39,176 bases of DNA from an uncultured Bacteroidales bacterium (GTDB lineage: Bacteria; Bacteroidota; Bacteroidia; Bacteroidales; Paludibacteraceae), in the NCBI GenBank assembly GCA_900542355.1, contig UQNE01000017.1, positions 1 through 39,176 on the forward strand, given 5' to 3'. Position 1 is the first letter of the stretch. Each line of letters starts with the position of its first letter. This document shows positions 8,667 through 16,647 of the stretch, in pieces. The position numbers were made by a program, and so were the translations under genes. The notes beneath the pieces were generated by a model that saw only the letters and a program-made list of their open reading frames with translations, did not search any database and was not told the origin of the DNA.

Positions 8667-9848
8667 ATGCAACTATCTGAATTAAAGCAAGCCTTTGAGC
8701 AGACTTATCTGAACGCTGCCACCGACATTTTCTTTGCCCCGGGACGCGTCAATCTCATCGGCGAACACACCGACTACAACGGCGGTTTTGTCTTCCCATG
8801 TGCCTTGAGTTTCGGTACCTTCCTTCTGATGGCACCCAACGCACAACAGAAACTGCGTTTCTGCTCGCTAAACATCGAGGACGCACAAGGCAACCACCCC
8901 ATCACCGAGGTGCCGCTTGCCGAATCGTTTACCCCGCTTGCTAGCAACCATTGGGCCAACTATCCCCTCGGCTGTATCGCACAGTTCGCCAAACGAGGCA
9001 ACCACCTCACCGAGGGGTACGACCTCCTCTTCTGGGGCGATGTACCCGCCGGAGCAGGACTGAGTAGCAGTGCCGCCATCGAGGTCGTTACCGCCTTCGC
9101 TTTCAACCAACTGCTACACACCGACTACAATCACACCGAGATTGCGCAGATAGGGCAACTCTCCGAGCATGAGTTCGCCGGCGTCAACTGCGGTATCATG
9201 GACCAGTTCGCATCCGCACAAGGTAAGAAAGACCATGCTATTTTCCTCAACTGCGATACACTCGATTTCACCCTCGTACCCGTACAATTAGATGGTATCA
9301 AGGTGGTCATCAGCAATACCCACTCGCCCCATAAGTTAGACTCCGGCGCATACAACGCGCGTGTAGCGCAGTGCCATACCGCCGTGGAGCAGATATCTAA
9401 GGTACGCCCCATCAACTGCCTTGCCGAACTCACCATGGCGGATTTCCTCAGCATACAAGATGCTATCACCAACCCTATAGCACGACGCCGCGCACACCAT
9501 GTAGTGGGCGAGGTTCAACGCACCAAAGATGCGGTAGAGGCACTGCAGAAAGGCGATATACTCACCTTCGGACAACTGATGAACCAAAGCCATATCTCCC
9601 TGCGTGATGACTACGAGGTTACCGGACCCGAGTTGGACGCACTGGCTGAAGCCGCTTGGCAGACCGAAGGCGTCATTGGTAGCCGTATGACAGGCGGTGG
9701 CTTCGGAGGTTGCACCGTCTCGCTCGTCAAAGAAGACGCCATACCCGCTTTCATCGAGCAAGTAGGCAAACAATATACCGCCAAGACCGGACTCACCGCC
9801 GATTTCTACATCGCACAGATAGGCGACGGCGCACACCGCGTAGAATAG
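8667..9848 (+). CDS. galK: Galactokinase
   Basis: GalK phosphorylates alpha-D-galactose with ATP to galactose 1-phosphate, the first committed step of the Leloir pathway. All GHMP-kinase signatures are present in the 393-residue protein: the galactokinase signature in PGRVNLIGEHTDYNGGF near residues 26-42, the ATP-binding GAGLSSSAAIEV, and the C-terminal GGGFGGCTVSLV. Length fits the family. No epimerase, transferase or galactose transporter is nearby, so the gene stands alone in this window. No consensus promoter is visible in the 86 bp before it, so it may be read from upstream. A strong terminator follows. Confidence 0.97.
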   Translation: MQLSELKQAFEQTYLNAATDIFFAPGRVNLIGEHTDYNGGFVFPCALSFGTFLLMAPNAQQKLRFCSLNIEDAQGNHPITEVPLAESFTPLASNHWANYPLGCIAQFAKRGNHLTEGYDLLFWGDVPAGAGLSSSAAIEVVTAFAFNQLLHTDYNHTEIAQIGQLSEHEFAGVNCGIMDQFASAQGKKDHAIFLNCDTLDFTLVPVQLDGIKVVISNTHSPHKLDSGAYNARVAQCHTAVEQISKVRPINCLAELTMADFLSIQDAITNPIARRRAHHVVGEVQRTKDAVEALQKGDILTFGQLMNQSHISLRDDYEVTGPELDALAEAAWQTEGVIGSRMTGGGFGGCTVSLVKEDAIPAFIEQVGKQYTAKTGLTADFYIAQIGDGAHRVE

Positions 9849-9936
9849 ACCTCCCAAACCACAACCTCCCCAAGCCCCTCAGAGGAGAGGATGTGTACTG
9901 CATCACAATAAGGAATACATAATGTTCCTTAAATAC

Positions 9937-9980
9937 AAAAAAGACTGCTCGACCACGGAAGGTGTCGGGCAGTCTTTTTT
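9937..9980. terminator. Rho-independent terminator after galK
   Basis: AAAAAAGACTGC (9937-9948) pairs perfectly with GCAGTCTTTTTT (9969-9980) and ends in a T6 run. The flanking A and T runs make it usable on both strands, so it could also end trmO transcripts. Confidence 0.9.
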
Positions 9981-10083
9981 GTAGCCTCTATCGTTTTTTA
10001 GCAAAGGAGGAAAGTACTTACAGGAGAGAAGGAAATTAATGCCTAATTACATGATAATTATATGTTTCTTTGTCCCCATTCTG

Positions 10084-10112
10084 CACATTATGCATTCTTC
10101 ATTATGCATTGA
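10084..10112. repeat. Dispersed ATGCATT-type repeat forming the end of trmO
   Basis: Two copies of CATTATGCATT with spacer TC lie here. Read on the minus strand they encode the last trmO residues (QCIMKNA) and its stop, so the repeat has been taken into the coding sequence. Confidence 0.65.
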
Positions 10113-10912
10113 GTTATGTCTTCCACCCTTATGCAGTTTTCTCGGACAGAGAACGAAACTGCCCAGTCGGCATAGTCTAAGTGGTACACCCGCAGCGGGT
10201 CGTTCTGGTAGGCGGGACGGGGGTCCTGACCGAGTATCTCCTCTATCGCTTGCCATGGGCAGCCCTTCCGTACCGCCTCTTGCTGCAACTCGGGGTCGAT
10301 CGTTACGCTTAGGCGGTAATCGCGTGTGGCATCGCCAAAGCCATTGCGGGCATCGGGATGGCTGTCAGAATAGGAGAGGTAGGGCTTGATGTCGTATATC
10401 GGCGTACCATCTAATAGGTCGGCTCCGCTCACTACCAGTACCTGCCCATCGGCTTTGCTCTCCTCTATGCGTAACAGGCGCACACTGCTCAGTCCGAGCG
10501 AGTTAGGGCGAAACGGCGAGCGTGTGGCAAACACCCCTACACGCTTATTGCCCCCAAGCCGTGGCGGACGCACTGTAGGCGACCAATCGCTTGGAGCACC
10601 GTCTGCCGACTGCCGTTCGCACGCAGAAAACCCCCATATCAACCACAGGTGCGAGTAGTCCTCTATGCCACGCAGTGCCTCACGCACACGATATGGCGGC
10701 TCGAACACGATACGCGTCTCTATATACGAGTCCTCACGCGGCTGACGGGGAATGCCAAACTTATCACGGAAACCGTTGTGCGCCACCGCTATTGGCCGCA
10801 CTACAAGAACATTGTCTTTACTTGCTTGTTCAATAGCGTTGTTCATACTCGGTTGCGCAATAGAAGTATCCATACTCGATTGCTCGATAGAAGTGTCTTT
10901 ACTTGCTTGCAT
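10088..10912 (-). CDS. trmO: tRNA (t6A37 N6) methyltransferase TrmO/TsaA family
   Basis: TrmO uses S-adenosylmethionine to methylate t6A at position 37 of threonine tRNA. The core (about residues 38-185) has the family blocks PIAVAHNGFRDKFGIPRQPR, EDYSHLWLIWGF, RVGVFATRSPFRPNSLGLSS and DLLDGTPIYDIKPYLSYSDS; a second, less conserved domain with DPRPAYQNDP follows, as in two-domain TrmO. The first 30 or so residues are odd: about 3.5 copies of a 9-residue (27-bp) unit like KDTSIEQSS, absent from typical TrmO. ATGs at 10873 and 10846 are alternative starts. The last seven residues come from a dispersed repeat. The -7 box ends 4 nt before the first ATG. Confidence 0.9.
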   Translation of the reverse strand: MQASKDTSIEQSSMDTSIAQPSMNNAIEQASKDNVLVVRPIAVAHNGFRDKFGIPRQPREDSYIETRIVFEPPYRVREALRGIEDYSHLWLIWGFSACERQSADGAPSDWSPTVRPPRLGGNKRVGVFATRSPFRPNSLGLSSVRLLRIEESKADGQVLVVSGADLLDGTPIYDIKPYLSYSDSHPDARNGFGDATRDYRLSVTIDPELQQEAVRKGCPWQAIEEILGQDPRPAYQNDPLRVYHLDYADWAVSFSVRENCIRVEDITQCIMKNA

Positions 10913-10916
10913 ACTG

Positions 10917-10948
10917 CAAAATTACACCAACTTTCTCATATATGCAAA
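10917..10948 (-). promoter_or_regulatory. Bacteroidota-type promoter for trmO
   Basis: On the minus strand, TTTG (10945-10948) and TAATTTTG (10917-10924) lie 20 bp apart. Only four bases separate the -7 box from the ATG at 10912, so transcription likely begins at or beside this ATG: either the mRNA is leaderless or a later ATG (10873 or 10846) is used. Confidence 0.8.
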
Positions 10949-11041
10949 TCACACAAGCGGGATTCCCCACACTGACATTTTGGTTTATAAGTTTGTGCGT
11001 GGTTGAACCGGTTGTTGTTTTATGGGTATGGTTAGGGTACT

Positions 11042-11059
11042 ATCCGACTATGGTCGGAT
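11042..11059. other. Small hairpin in the trmO-aroB gap
   Basis: ATCCGAC (11042-11048) pairs with GTCGGAT (11053-11059) around a 4-nt loop. No T run follows. The rest of the 348-bp gap holds only the two divergent promoters; no gene is seen in it. Confidence 0.4.
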
Positions 11060-11182
11060 TTGCTTAATCACCCGATAACGACTCAATACAGTCTTGGTAA
11101 AAACAGCCGAATGCGACAGTCAAATGGCAAAAATCATAGCACTTTGGTTATGGAGTGTTTTTGTAGAAATATGGTGTATTTT

Positions 11183-11213
11183 TTTGTAGTCTGCGAAATA
11201 ATTTGTACCTTTG
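11183..11213 (+). promoter_or_regulatory. Bacteroidota-type promoter for aroB
   Basis: TTTG (11183-11186) and TACCTTTG (11206-11213) are 19 bp apart. The predicted leader to the aroB ATG is about 40 nt. Confidence 0.8.
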
Positions 11214-11260
11214 CCCTGCGAATGAATTGTGCGTCTATGCGTGCGAACTTAGATTAACCT

Positions 11261-12394
11261 ATGTGCTTTACTTTTGATGTTCAGTCAGCCCTTGCGCCTA
11301 TCTTAGCGCACTACCCGGCAACACAGATCTGTGTCCTTTCGGGCGTACCCGTATCGGTTCTTTCCGACGGTTCTTGCCCCTCTGCTCTGCACCGGCCTTA
11401 TCCGACGCTCAATGTGCCGCAAGGCGAAGCGAATAAATCACTTGCTACGATAGAGCAGATTTGGGATTTTCTGCTCGACCACCAAATCACTCGCCAAGGT
11501 CTGCTCATCAACCTTGGCGGCGGACTGACCACCGACATGGGCGGTTTTGCAGCCTCTACCTACAAGCGGGGAATCGATTTTATCAATATCCCCACCACAC
11601 TCCTTGCTATGGTAGATGCCTCAACAGGCGGCAAAACGGGTTTCAACTACCATACACTCAAGAACTGTATCGGTACTTTCGCCGACCCTATTGAAACGAT
11701 TATCTGCCCTGCTTTTCTGCGTACCCTGCCTCCTACCGAGTTTCTGAGCGGTTATGCCGAAATGCTCAAACATGCCCTACTGTCATCGGTAGAGGACTTC
11801 CAAACGCTCGCTGCATGGGATATCGATGCGTTCGTAGGCACACTCCAACGCTCGGTATCCTCGCCAAGCGAAGGCGCAATCGCTGCTGCCGATGCGGCAA
11901 TTCGTAGTTTTGCACCACTTATTCAAATAAGTCTGGCAGTAAAAGACCGTATCGTAACCGCTGATCCGCACGAGAAAGGACTGCGTCATGCGCTCAATTT
12001 CGGGCATACCATCGGACACGCTATCGAGTCGCTGTCGATAGAGCAACACACTACGCCTCAACCGCCACACGGCTATTGCGTTCTATGGGGAATGATTGCC
12101 GAACTGTATCTGAGTGTCGTTCGATTGGGCTGCCCGCGTGAGCCGTTGCAGCAACTCACCCGACTGATGCTCAACTATTTCGATCGCCCCGCCTGCAACT
12201 GCAAAGACCGACAACTGCTGCTCCAACGGATGATGCAGGACAAGAAAAACACTGTTGCGCTCAACGAGGATAAACACAAAAAAGAGGTTCAACCTAATTT
12301 TACGCTGCTCAAGCGTATAGGCGAACCCCTTATCAATCAGACTGTTCCTGCCGACATCATCGCAGAAGCACTCGACTATCTGTTCTCTCTCTAA
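11261..12394 (+). CDS. aroB: 3-Dehydroquinate synthase
   Basis: AroB converts DAHP to 3-dehydroquinate, step two of the shikimate pathway, using NAD and a divalent metal. The 377-residue protein has the NAD-binding GGGLTTDMGGFAAS, the substrate-binding IPTTLLAMVDASTGGKTGFN block, and the metal ligands expected in SGYAEMLKHALL, NFGHTIGHAIE and PPHGYCVLWGM. Catalytic residues all look intact and length is near normal (about 350-380). It is a single-gene unit with its own promoter and runs toward the convergent ClC gene; a short AAGCC/GGCTT hairpin followed by TTATT lies at 12412-12430. Confidence 0.95.
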   Translation: MCFTFDVQSALAPILAHYPATQICVLSGVPVSVLSDGSCPSALHRPYPTLNVPQGEANKSLATIEQIWDFLLDHQITRQGLLINLGGGLTTDMGGFAASTYKRGIDFINIPTTLLAMVDASTGGKTGFNYHTLKNCIGTFADPIETIICPAFLRTLPPTEFLSGYAEMLKHALLSSVEDFQTLAAWDIDAFVGTLQRSVSSPSEGAIAAADAAIRSFAPLIQISLAVKDRIVTADPHEKGLRHALNFGHTIGHAIESLSIEQHTTPQPPHGYCVLWGMIAELYLSVVRLGCPREPLQQLTRLMLNYFDRPACNCKDRQLLLQRMMQDKKNTVALNEDKHKKEVQPNFTLLKRIGEPLINQTVPADIIAEALDYLFSL

Positions 12395-12427
12395 TCAAAT
12401 CTTGCTCCGGGGAAGCCGCTGAGGCTT

Positions 12428-14200
12428 TTATTCTTCCGAGAAATGGACAAGCACATGGCGGTACGAATTGAAGATTTTTGATTTGGATACAAAGCCCAAG
12501 TAGTGTCTGTCTTGGTCCACTACGGGCAGATTCCATGCACCTGTGTCCTCGAATATCTCCATCACTTTCTCCATCGGCATATCGTAACTGAGCACTGCCT
12601 CAGGTGAGGTCATCAACTGCCCAACAGTAAAGCGTTTGTACAAGCGCGGCTGGAACATGATGTTGCGCACCTCGTCCAGCAGTAGCACGCCTCGCAGATG
12701 CCCTTCGTGGTCAATCACGGGGAATATATTACGATGGCTGTCGGCTATCACTTTCACCAATTCACCGAGCGTCATCTCGGGAAAGACGGTGGTGAGGTCG
12801 GTTTCCAACACATTCTCCATCTTTAAGAGTGTCAGCACATTACGGTCTTTGTTGTGGGTCAGCAACTCGCCTTTCTGTGCCAAACGCATGGCATACAGAC
12901 TGTGCGGCTCAAAGAGTTTGATAGTCAGATACGACACCACCGACACAATCATCAGCGGCATAAACAAGTGGTATCCGCCTGTCAGTTCGGCAATAAGGAA
13001 TATACCCGTCAGCGGCGCATGCATAACGCCTGACATCAGTCCGGACATACCCACAAGGGCGAAATTAGTCTCTGGCACATCTAAGCCGATAAGGTTCAGC
13101 AATCGGGCAGTAACGAAGCCCACCAACGCCCCCATAAAAAGCGAAGGTGCAAAGATACCGCCCACACCGCCACCGCCGTTGGTGGCTACCGAGGCAACGA
13201 TCTTGAAGATAATCACCAGTACAAAATAGCCAACTACCACCCATGTAGCCGTCCCCAAGCGGGCAAACGGACTATTCTCCAAAGCCGACAGGGAGTCGCC
13301 GTTGATCAGTTGGGTAATCACCCCGTATCCCTCTCCGTAGAGCGGCGGAAAGAGGAATACCAACAGGCTCAACACCACGCCACCCAATACAATCTTGAGC
13401 CAAAAATTCTTGACTTTATGCTTCATCCACTGCTCCATACGGTTCATACCACGTGTGAAATAGAGCGATACCAATCCGCAGGCAACGCCTAATATCAGGT
13501 ACCATGGGATATTCGATATATGGAAGGCCTCGAAGGTATTGAGCGGGAACATCGGGTTAGCCCCCGTGGCGATATACGAGATAGCGGTGGCTGTAACCGA
13601 CGAGATAAGCAATGGAGCCACCGAAGCCATCGTCAGATCCATCATCAGCACTTCCAGTGTAAAGACCAAACCGGCTATCGGGGCTTTGAAGATACCGCCT
13701 ATCGCTCCTGCGGCACCGCAACCGATCATTAGCATCATCGTCTTCTGCTCAAGGCGGAACAACTTAGCGAGGTTCGAGCCGATAGCCGCACCCGTCAATA
13801 CGATAGGCGCCTCAGCACCCACCGAACCGCCGAAGCCGATAGTCAGTCCCGAACCGACAATAGAGGTCCACATATTGTGGGCTTTGATAATCGATTTTCG
13901 CTGCGAGATAGCATAGAGTATCTTGGTGATACCGTGCGAGATGTCGTCTTTTACGATATAGCGCACAAACAGTGCCGATAGCGTGATGCCTATCATCGGG
14001 CATATCAGATACCACCATGTATGCTCGCCTGCTATCAACTGCTCCTCGATAAACCACTGTATGAAATGGATAAAAGTCTTCAGTATGATAGCCGCCAAAG
14101 CAGAGAAACAGCCCACAAAGAAACTGAGCAACAATACCAATTGCTTCTCGCTGATGTGGCGTTCGCGCCATTCTATGATACGATCATATACCTCCGACAT
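12428..14200 (-). CDS. ClC-family chloride channel/transporter with CBS pair
   Basis: ClC proteins move chloride (or fluoride) across the inner membrane, as channels or proton antiporters. This 590-residue protein has about ten or more membrane helices, the filter segment GFGGSVGAEAPIVLTG, which keeps the gating/proton glutamate in a GAEAP variant of the usual GxEGP, and GGGGVGGIFAPSLFMGALVG in the second half. Two CBS domains (about residues 465-590) end the protein and probably sense adenine nucleotides. I start at ATG 14200; a GTG at 14218 in frame would add six residues. It follows obg by 24 bp and is probably the last gene of that transcript. Channel versus antiporter cannot be settled here. 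Confidence 0.92.
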   Translation of the reverse strand: MSEVYDRIIEWRERHISEKQLVLLLSFFVGCFSALAAIILKTFIHFIQWFIEEQLIAGEHTWWYLICPMIGITLSALFVRYIVKDDISHGITKILYAISQRKSIIKAHNMWTSIVGSGLTIGFGGSVGAEAPIVLTGAAIGSNLAKLFRLEQKTMMLMIGCGAAGAIGGIFKAPIAGLVFTLEVLMMDLTMASVAPLLISSVTATAISYIATGANPMFPLNTFEAFHISNIPWYLILGVACGLVSLYFTRGMNRMEQWMKHKVKNFWLKIVLGGVVLSLLVFLFPPLYGEGYGVITQLINGDSLSALENSPFARLGTATWVVVGYFVLVIIFKIVASVATNGGGGVGGIFAPSLFMGALVGFVTARLLNLIGLDVPETNFALVGMSGLMSGVMHAPLTGIFLIAELTGGYHLFMPLMIVSVVSYLTIKLFEPHSLYAMRLAQKGELLTHNKDRNVLTLLKMENVLETDLTTVFPEMTLGELVKVIADSHRNIFPVIDHEGHLRGVLLLDEVRNIMFQPRLYKRFTVGQLMTSPEAVLSYDMPMEKVMEIFEDTGAWNLPVVDQDRHYLGFVSKSKIFNSYRHVLVHFSEE

Positions 14201-14224
14201 CTTGTTGTGCCCAATCACAGCGGG

Positions 14225-15382
14225 TTATTCGTCCCAGCCGATACCTTTATATTTATTCAGATCCCACTCTTCCTCCACTTCGTTGAGATAGATAGTTTGC
14301 GGTTCATCCTCCTCTGCTTGCGTATTCGTCTCTTCCGAGCGTTCTACCGCCTTGATGTCGATTGGCGAGTGCGAGATCTCGATTACTTGGTTCTGCTCTT
14401 TGTTGAGTTCCGTCCAAAGCATATCCTTCAGTTGGCTGATGCCTAGTCCGCTGACCGAGGAAATAGCCACTACGGGCACCCCCGTTTCCTTTGCAATCGC
14501 TTGTGTATCAATGGCTTCGCCTATATCGCACTTGCTGATAGCCAAGATACGCGCTTTGGTGAGCAACTGCGGGTTATATTTCTCCAGTTCACGAAGCAAG
14601 ATGTTGTACTCCGCCACGATATCCTCTGTGGTAGCCGGTACCATAAAGAGCAACACGGCATTGCGCTCTATATGGCGCAGGAAACGCAGTCCCAATCCTT
14701 TGCCCTCCGAGGCTCCCTCGATGATACCGGGGATGTCCGCCATACAGAACGACTGACCGTCGCGATAGGAAACGATACCCAATTGGGGGGTAAGCGTCGT
14801 GAACGGATAGTCGGCTATCTCCGGTTTGGCGGCAGAGACCACACTGAGCAGTGTCGATTTGCCGGCATTGGGGAAGCCTACCAATCCTACATCGGCCAAC
14901 ACCTTCAGTTGCAGAATCACATTGCGCTCTATCGCCGGTTCGCCCGGTTGCGCATAGCGGGGGGCTTGGTTGGTAGCCGTGCGGAAATGCCAATTGCCTA
15001 AACCGCCGCGACCGCCTTTGAGCAATACTACACGCTCGCCGTGCTCTTTGACCTCGCAGATATACTCGCCCGTATCGCCGTCATACACCATCGTCCCACA
15101 AGGCACTTCTATTATTTTATCCTCTCCATCCTTGCCGAATGAGCGACTGTCGCCACCCTTACCGCCATCGGTAGCCATCACATGCTTCTGATACTTTAGG
15201 TGGAGTAGCGTCCATAGGTTGCGATTGCCCTTTAGGATAATATCTCCCCCTCGGCCGCCATCGCCGCCGTCGGGACCACCCTTGGGCAGATACTTGGCAC
15301 GATGAAAGTGCATACTTCCCGCACCGCCCTTACCCGAGCGGCAATAGATCTTTACATAGTCGATAAAATTAGTAGACGGCAT
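14225..15382 (-). CDS. obg: GTPase Obg (CgtA)
   Basis: Obg is an essential GTPase bound to the 50S ribosomal subunit, involved in late ribosome assembly and stress control. The 385-residue protein has the glycine-rich Obg fold first (CRSGKGGAGSMHFHRAKYLP, GGPDGGDGGRGG), then the G domain with P-loop GFPNAGKST, switch DYPFTTLTPQLG and G3 DIPGIIEGAS, and SKCD as the base-recognition site. The tail after about residue 335 is acidic and low in complexity rather than a TGS or OCT domain, as in many Bacteroidota. ATG 15382 (MPSTNFIDYVKIYCRSG) is the family start; the frame extends 33 bp further upstream without support. Confidence 0.95.
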   Translation of the reverse strand: MPSTNFIDYVKIYCRSGKGGAGSMHFHRAKYLPKGGPDGGDGGRGGDIILKGNRNLWTLLHLKYQKHVMATDGGKGGDSRSFGKDGEDKIIEVPCGTMVYDGDTGEYICEVKEHGERVVLLKGGRGGLGNWHFRTATNQAPRYAQPGEPAIERNVILQLKVLADVGLVGFPNAGKSTLLSVVSAAKPEIADYPFTTLTPQLGIVSYRDGQSFCMADIPGIIEGASEGKGLGLRFLRHIERNAVLLFMVPATTEDIVAEYNILLRELEKYNPQLLTKARILAISKCDIGEAIDTQAIAKETGVPVVAISSVSGLGISQLKDMLWTELNKEQNQVIEISHSPIDIKAVERSEETNTQAEEDEPQTIYLNEVEEEWDLNKYKGIGWDE

Positions 15383-15399
15383 AGTGTTAGGATGGGATA

Positions 15400-15456
15400 A
15401 AAACAGAATGTGCAATCAGCAAACAGCGAAAGCCCATTTGCTAACTTGCACATTCT
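15400..15456 (-). terminator. Terminator or attenuator between adk and obg
   Basis: On the minus strand an 11-bp perfect stem (15446-15456 with 15405-15415) encloses a second 6-bp stem (AGCAAA/TTTGCT, 15418-15423 and 15437-15442) and is followed by GTTTTTATC. It sits after the adk stop and just before obg. As obg has no clear promoter of its own, this may allow partial read-through and so set the obg level. Confidence 0.8.
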
Positions 15457-15481
15457 TTGGTTTACAAATCTGCAAATCGGC

Positions 15482-16054
15482 TTATTGTACGCGTTGGAGG
15501 ATGTTGTCGATCTGTGCGAAGGTGTCCTCCATAGTGTTGTTGCCGTTGATTGCGAAATAGTTATTGTTGTGTAGGTAATAGGTTGCCACGGGTTTGGTTA
15601 CATCCTTATATACCTGCAAGCGTTGTTTGATAGTCTCGTAGTTGTCATCGGCGCGACCGCTGGTCTTACCGCGGTTGAGCAGGCGTTGGATAATCTCCTC
15701 TTCCTCTACAAACATATCCAGCATTACGGCGTTCATATTATGCTTTTCCAAGAGCGTAGTCAGTGCTTTGGCCTGCTCTACGGTGCGGGGAAAACCATCG
15801 AAGATAACGCCTTTCGAGTCCTTAGGCAGGTTCTCGATGAAGTTGTCAATCAGGTCAATCATCTTTGCATCGGGTACCAATTCGCCCCTCGAGATGATAG
15901 CCTCAATCTCTTTGCCGAGCGCACTGCCCGACTTGATTTCGGCACGCAGTACATCGCCCGTAGAGAGGTGCTGCAAACCGTATTTCTTTACGATAAAATC
16001 CGACTGTGTTCCCTTTCCGCTACCGGGAGCACCACACAAAATCACATTCAACAT
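15482..16054 (-). CDS. adk: Adenylate kinase, short-LID form
   Basis: Adk interconverts ATP + AMP and 2 ADP and keeps cellular adenylates balanced. The 190-residue protein has the P-loop GAPGSGKGT at residues 8-16, the AMP-binding HLSTGDVLRAEI and the hallmark DGFPRTVEQA, followed by a short LID RLLNRGKTSGRADDN with no zinc cysteines. The short LID accounts for the length below the usual 215 residues. Its partner obg follows in the same direction, a common Bacteroidales pair. Confidence 0.96.
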   Translation of the reverse strand: MLNVILCGAPGSGKGTQSDFIVKKYGLQHLSTGDVLRAEIKSGSALGKEIEAIISRGELVPDAKMIDLIDNFIENLPKDSKGVIFDGFPRTVEQAKALTTLLEKHNMNAVMLDMFVEEEEIIQRLLNRGKTSGRADDNYETIKQRLQVYKDVTKPVATYYLHNNNYFAINGNNTMEDTFAQIDNILQRVQ

Positions 16055-16095
16055 ATCGTTGTTCCTTAAAAATCAGACTTTCTGCAAAGCGACAC

Positions 16096-16127
16096 AAAAC
16101 GAGTTGCCCTATAATGAGCAACTCGTT
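16096..16127 (-). terminator. Terminator after the HU gene
   Basis: AACGAGTTGC and GCAACTCGTT (16098-16107 and 16118-16127) make a perfect 10-bp stem with a 10-nt loop. On the minus strand the stem ends in TT and continues TTGTG, a modest U tract, 18 bp after the HU stop. Confidence 0.75.
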
Positions 16128-16145
16128 CTATTCGCCTATTTCTAA

Positions 16146-16409
16146 TTAGAGAGCGAGTTTAGCGCCGGCTTTGAATTTCACAGCCTTCTTTGCTGGGATC
16201 TCAATTACCTGTTTGGTAGCAGGATTGATACCCTTGCGAGCAGCCTTCTCTACGACAGAGAGAGTAGCGAAACCAATCAGTTGTACGCTCTCACCATTCT
16301 TCAGTGTCTCAGCGGTTACATCCATAGCAGCGTCAAGAATCTTTTGTGCTTCTGCTTTAGAAACCTCAGCCTTTGCTGCAACGGCAGCAATAAGTTCAGC
16401 CTTATTCAT
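16146..16409 (-). CDS. HU-family DNA-binding protein
   Basis: HU is a small dimeric nucleoid protein that bends DNA. The 87-residue protein begins MNKAELIAAVAAKAEVSKAE with the helical dimer core, then GFATLSVVEKAARKGINPAT, where the DNA-intercalating arm carries the conserved R-x-G-x-NP-x-T signature (RKGINPAT), and ends AGAKLAL. Length and sequence fit HU rather than IHF, whose arms differ. It has its own promoter and terminator and is likely highly expressed. Confidence 0.95.
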   Translation of the reverse strand: MNKAELIAAVAAKAEVSKAEAQKILDAAMDVTAETLKNGESVQLIGFATLSVVEKAARKGINPATKQVIEIPAKKAVKFKAGAKLAL

Positions 16410-16482
16410 AAGTTTGAAATGTTTTGGTTGTTAATTGATTTATTTGCTTACCAACGGGCTATAGACCCACGGATAACGCTTG

Positions 16483-16513
16483 CAAAGATACTACAAAAAT
16501 ACGAAACTACAAA
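16483..16513 (-). promoter_or_regulatory. Bacteroidota-type promoter for the HU gene
   Basis: Minus-strand TTTG (16510-16513) and TATCTTTG (16483-16490) are 19 bp apart. The leader to the HU ATG would be about 65-70 nt. Confidence 0.8.
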
Positions 16514-16578
16514 TAAAACACACCGAAAAATGCCATTTTATACGAAAAAAGTGCTTTTTCTGTCAAAAAGGCGCACTT

Positions 16579-16613
16579 TTTGTACGGCTATATCTGTATT
16601 TTTACTACTTTTG
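16579..16613 (+). promoter_or_regulatory. Probable promoter for the rhomboid gene
   Basis: TACTTTTG (16606-16613) is a good -7 box. The nearest TTTG (16579-16582) is 23 bp upstream, slightly too far, so the -33 element is weak. Confidence 0.6.
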
Positions 16614-16647
16614 CGGACAATAATTACCCATACAGACTATCTACAAT

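Noticed and set aside
9850..9900. CCAAGCCCCTC motif near galK also found at 28050-28080
   Set aside because: Only an 11-bp core is shared, with a small hairpin; too short and too simple to call a mobile element.
11060..11257. Small open frame of 65 codons before aroB
   Set aside because: It runs through the aroB promoter and has no recognisable content.
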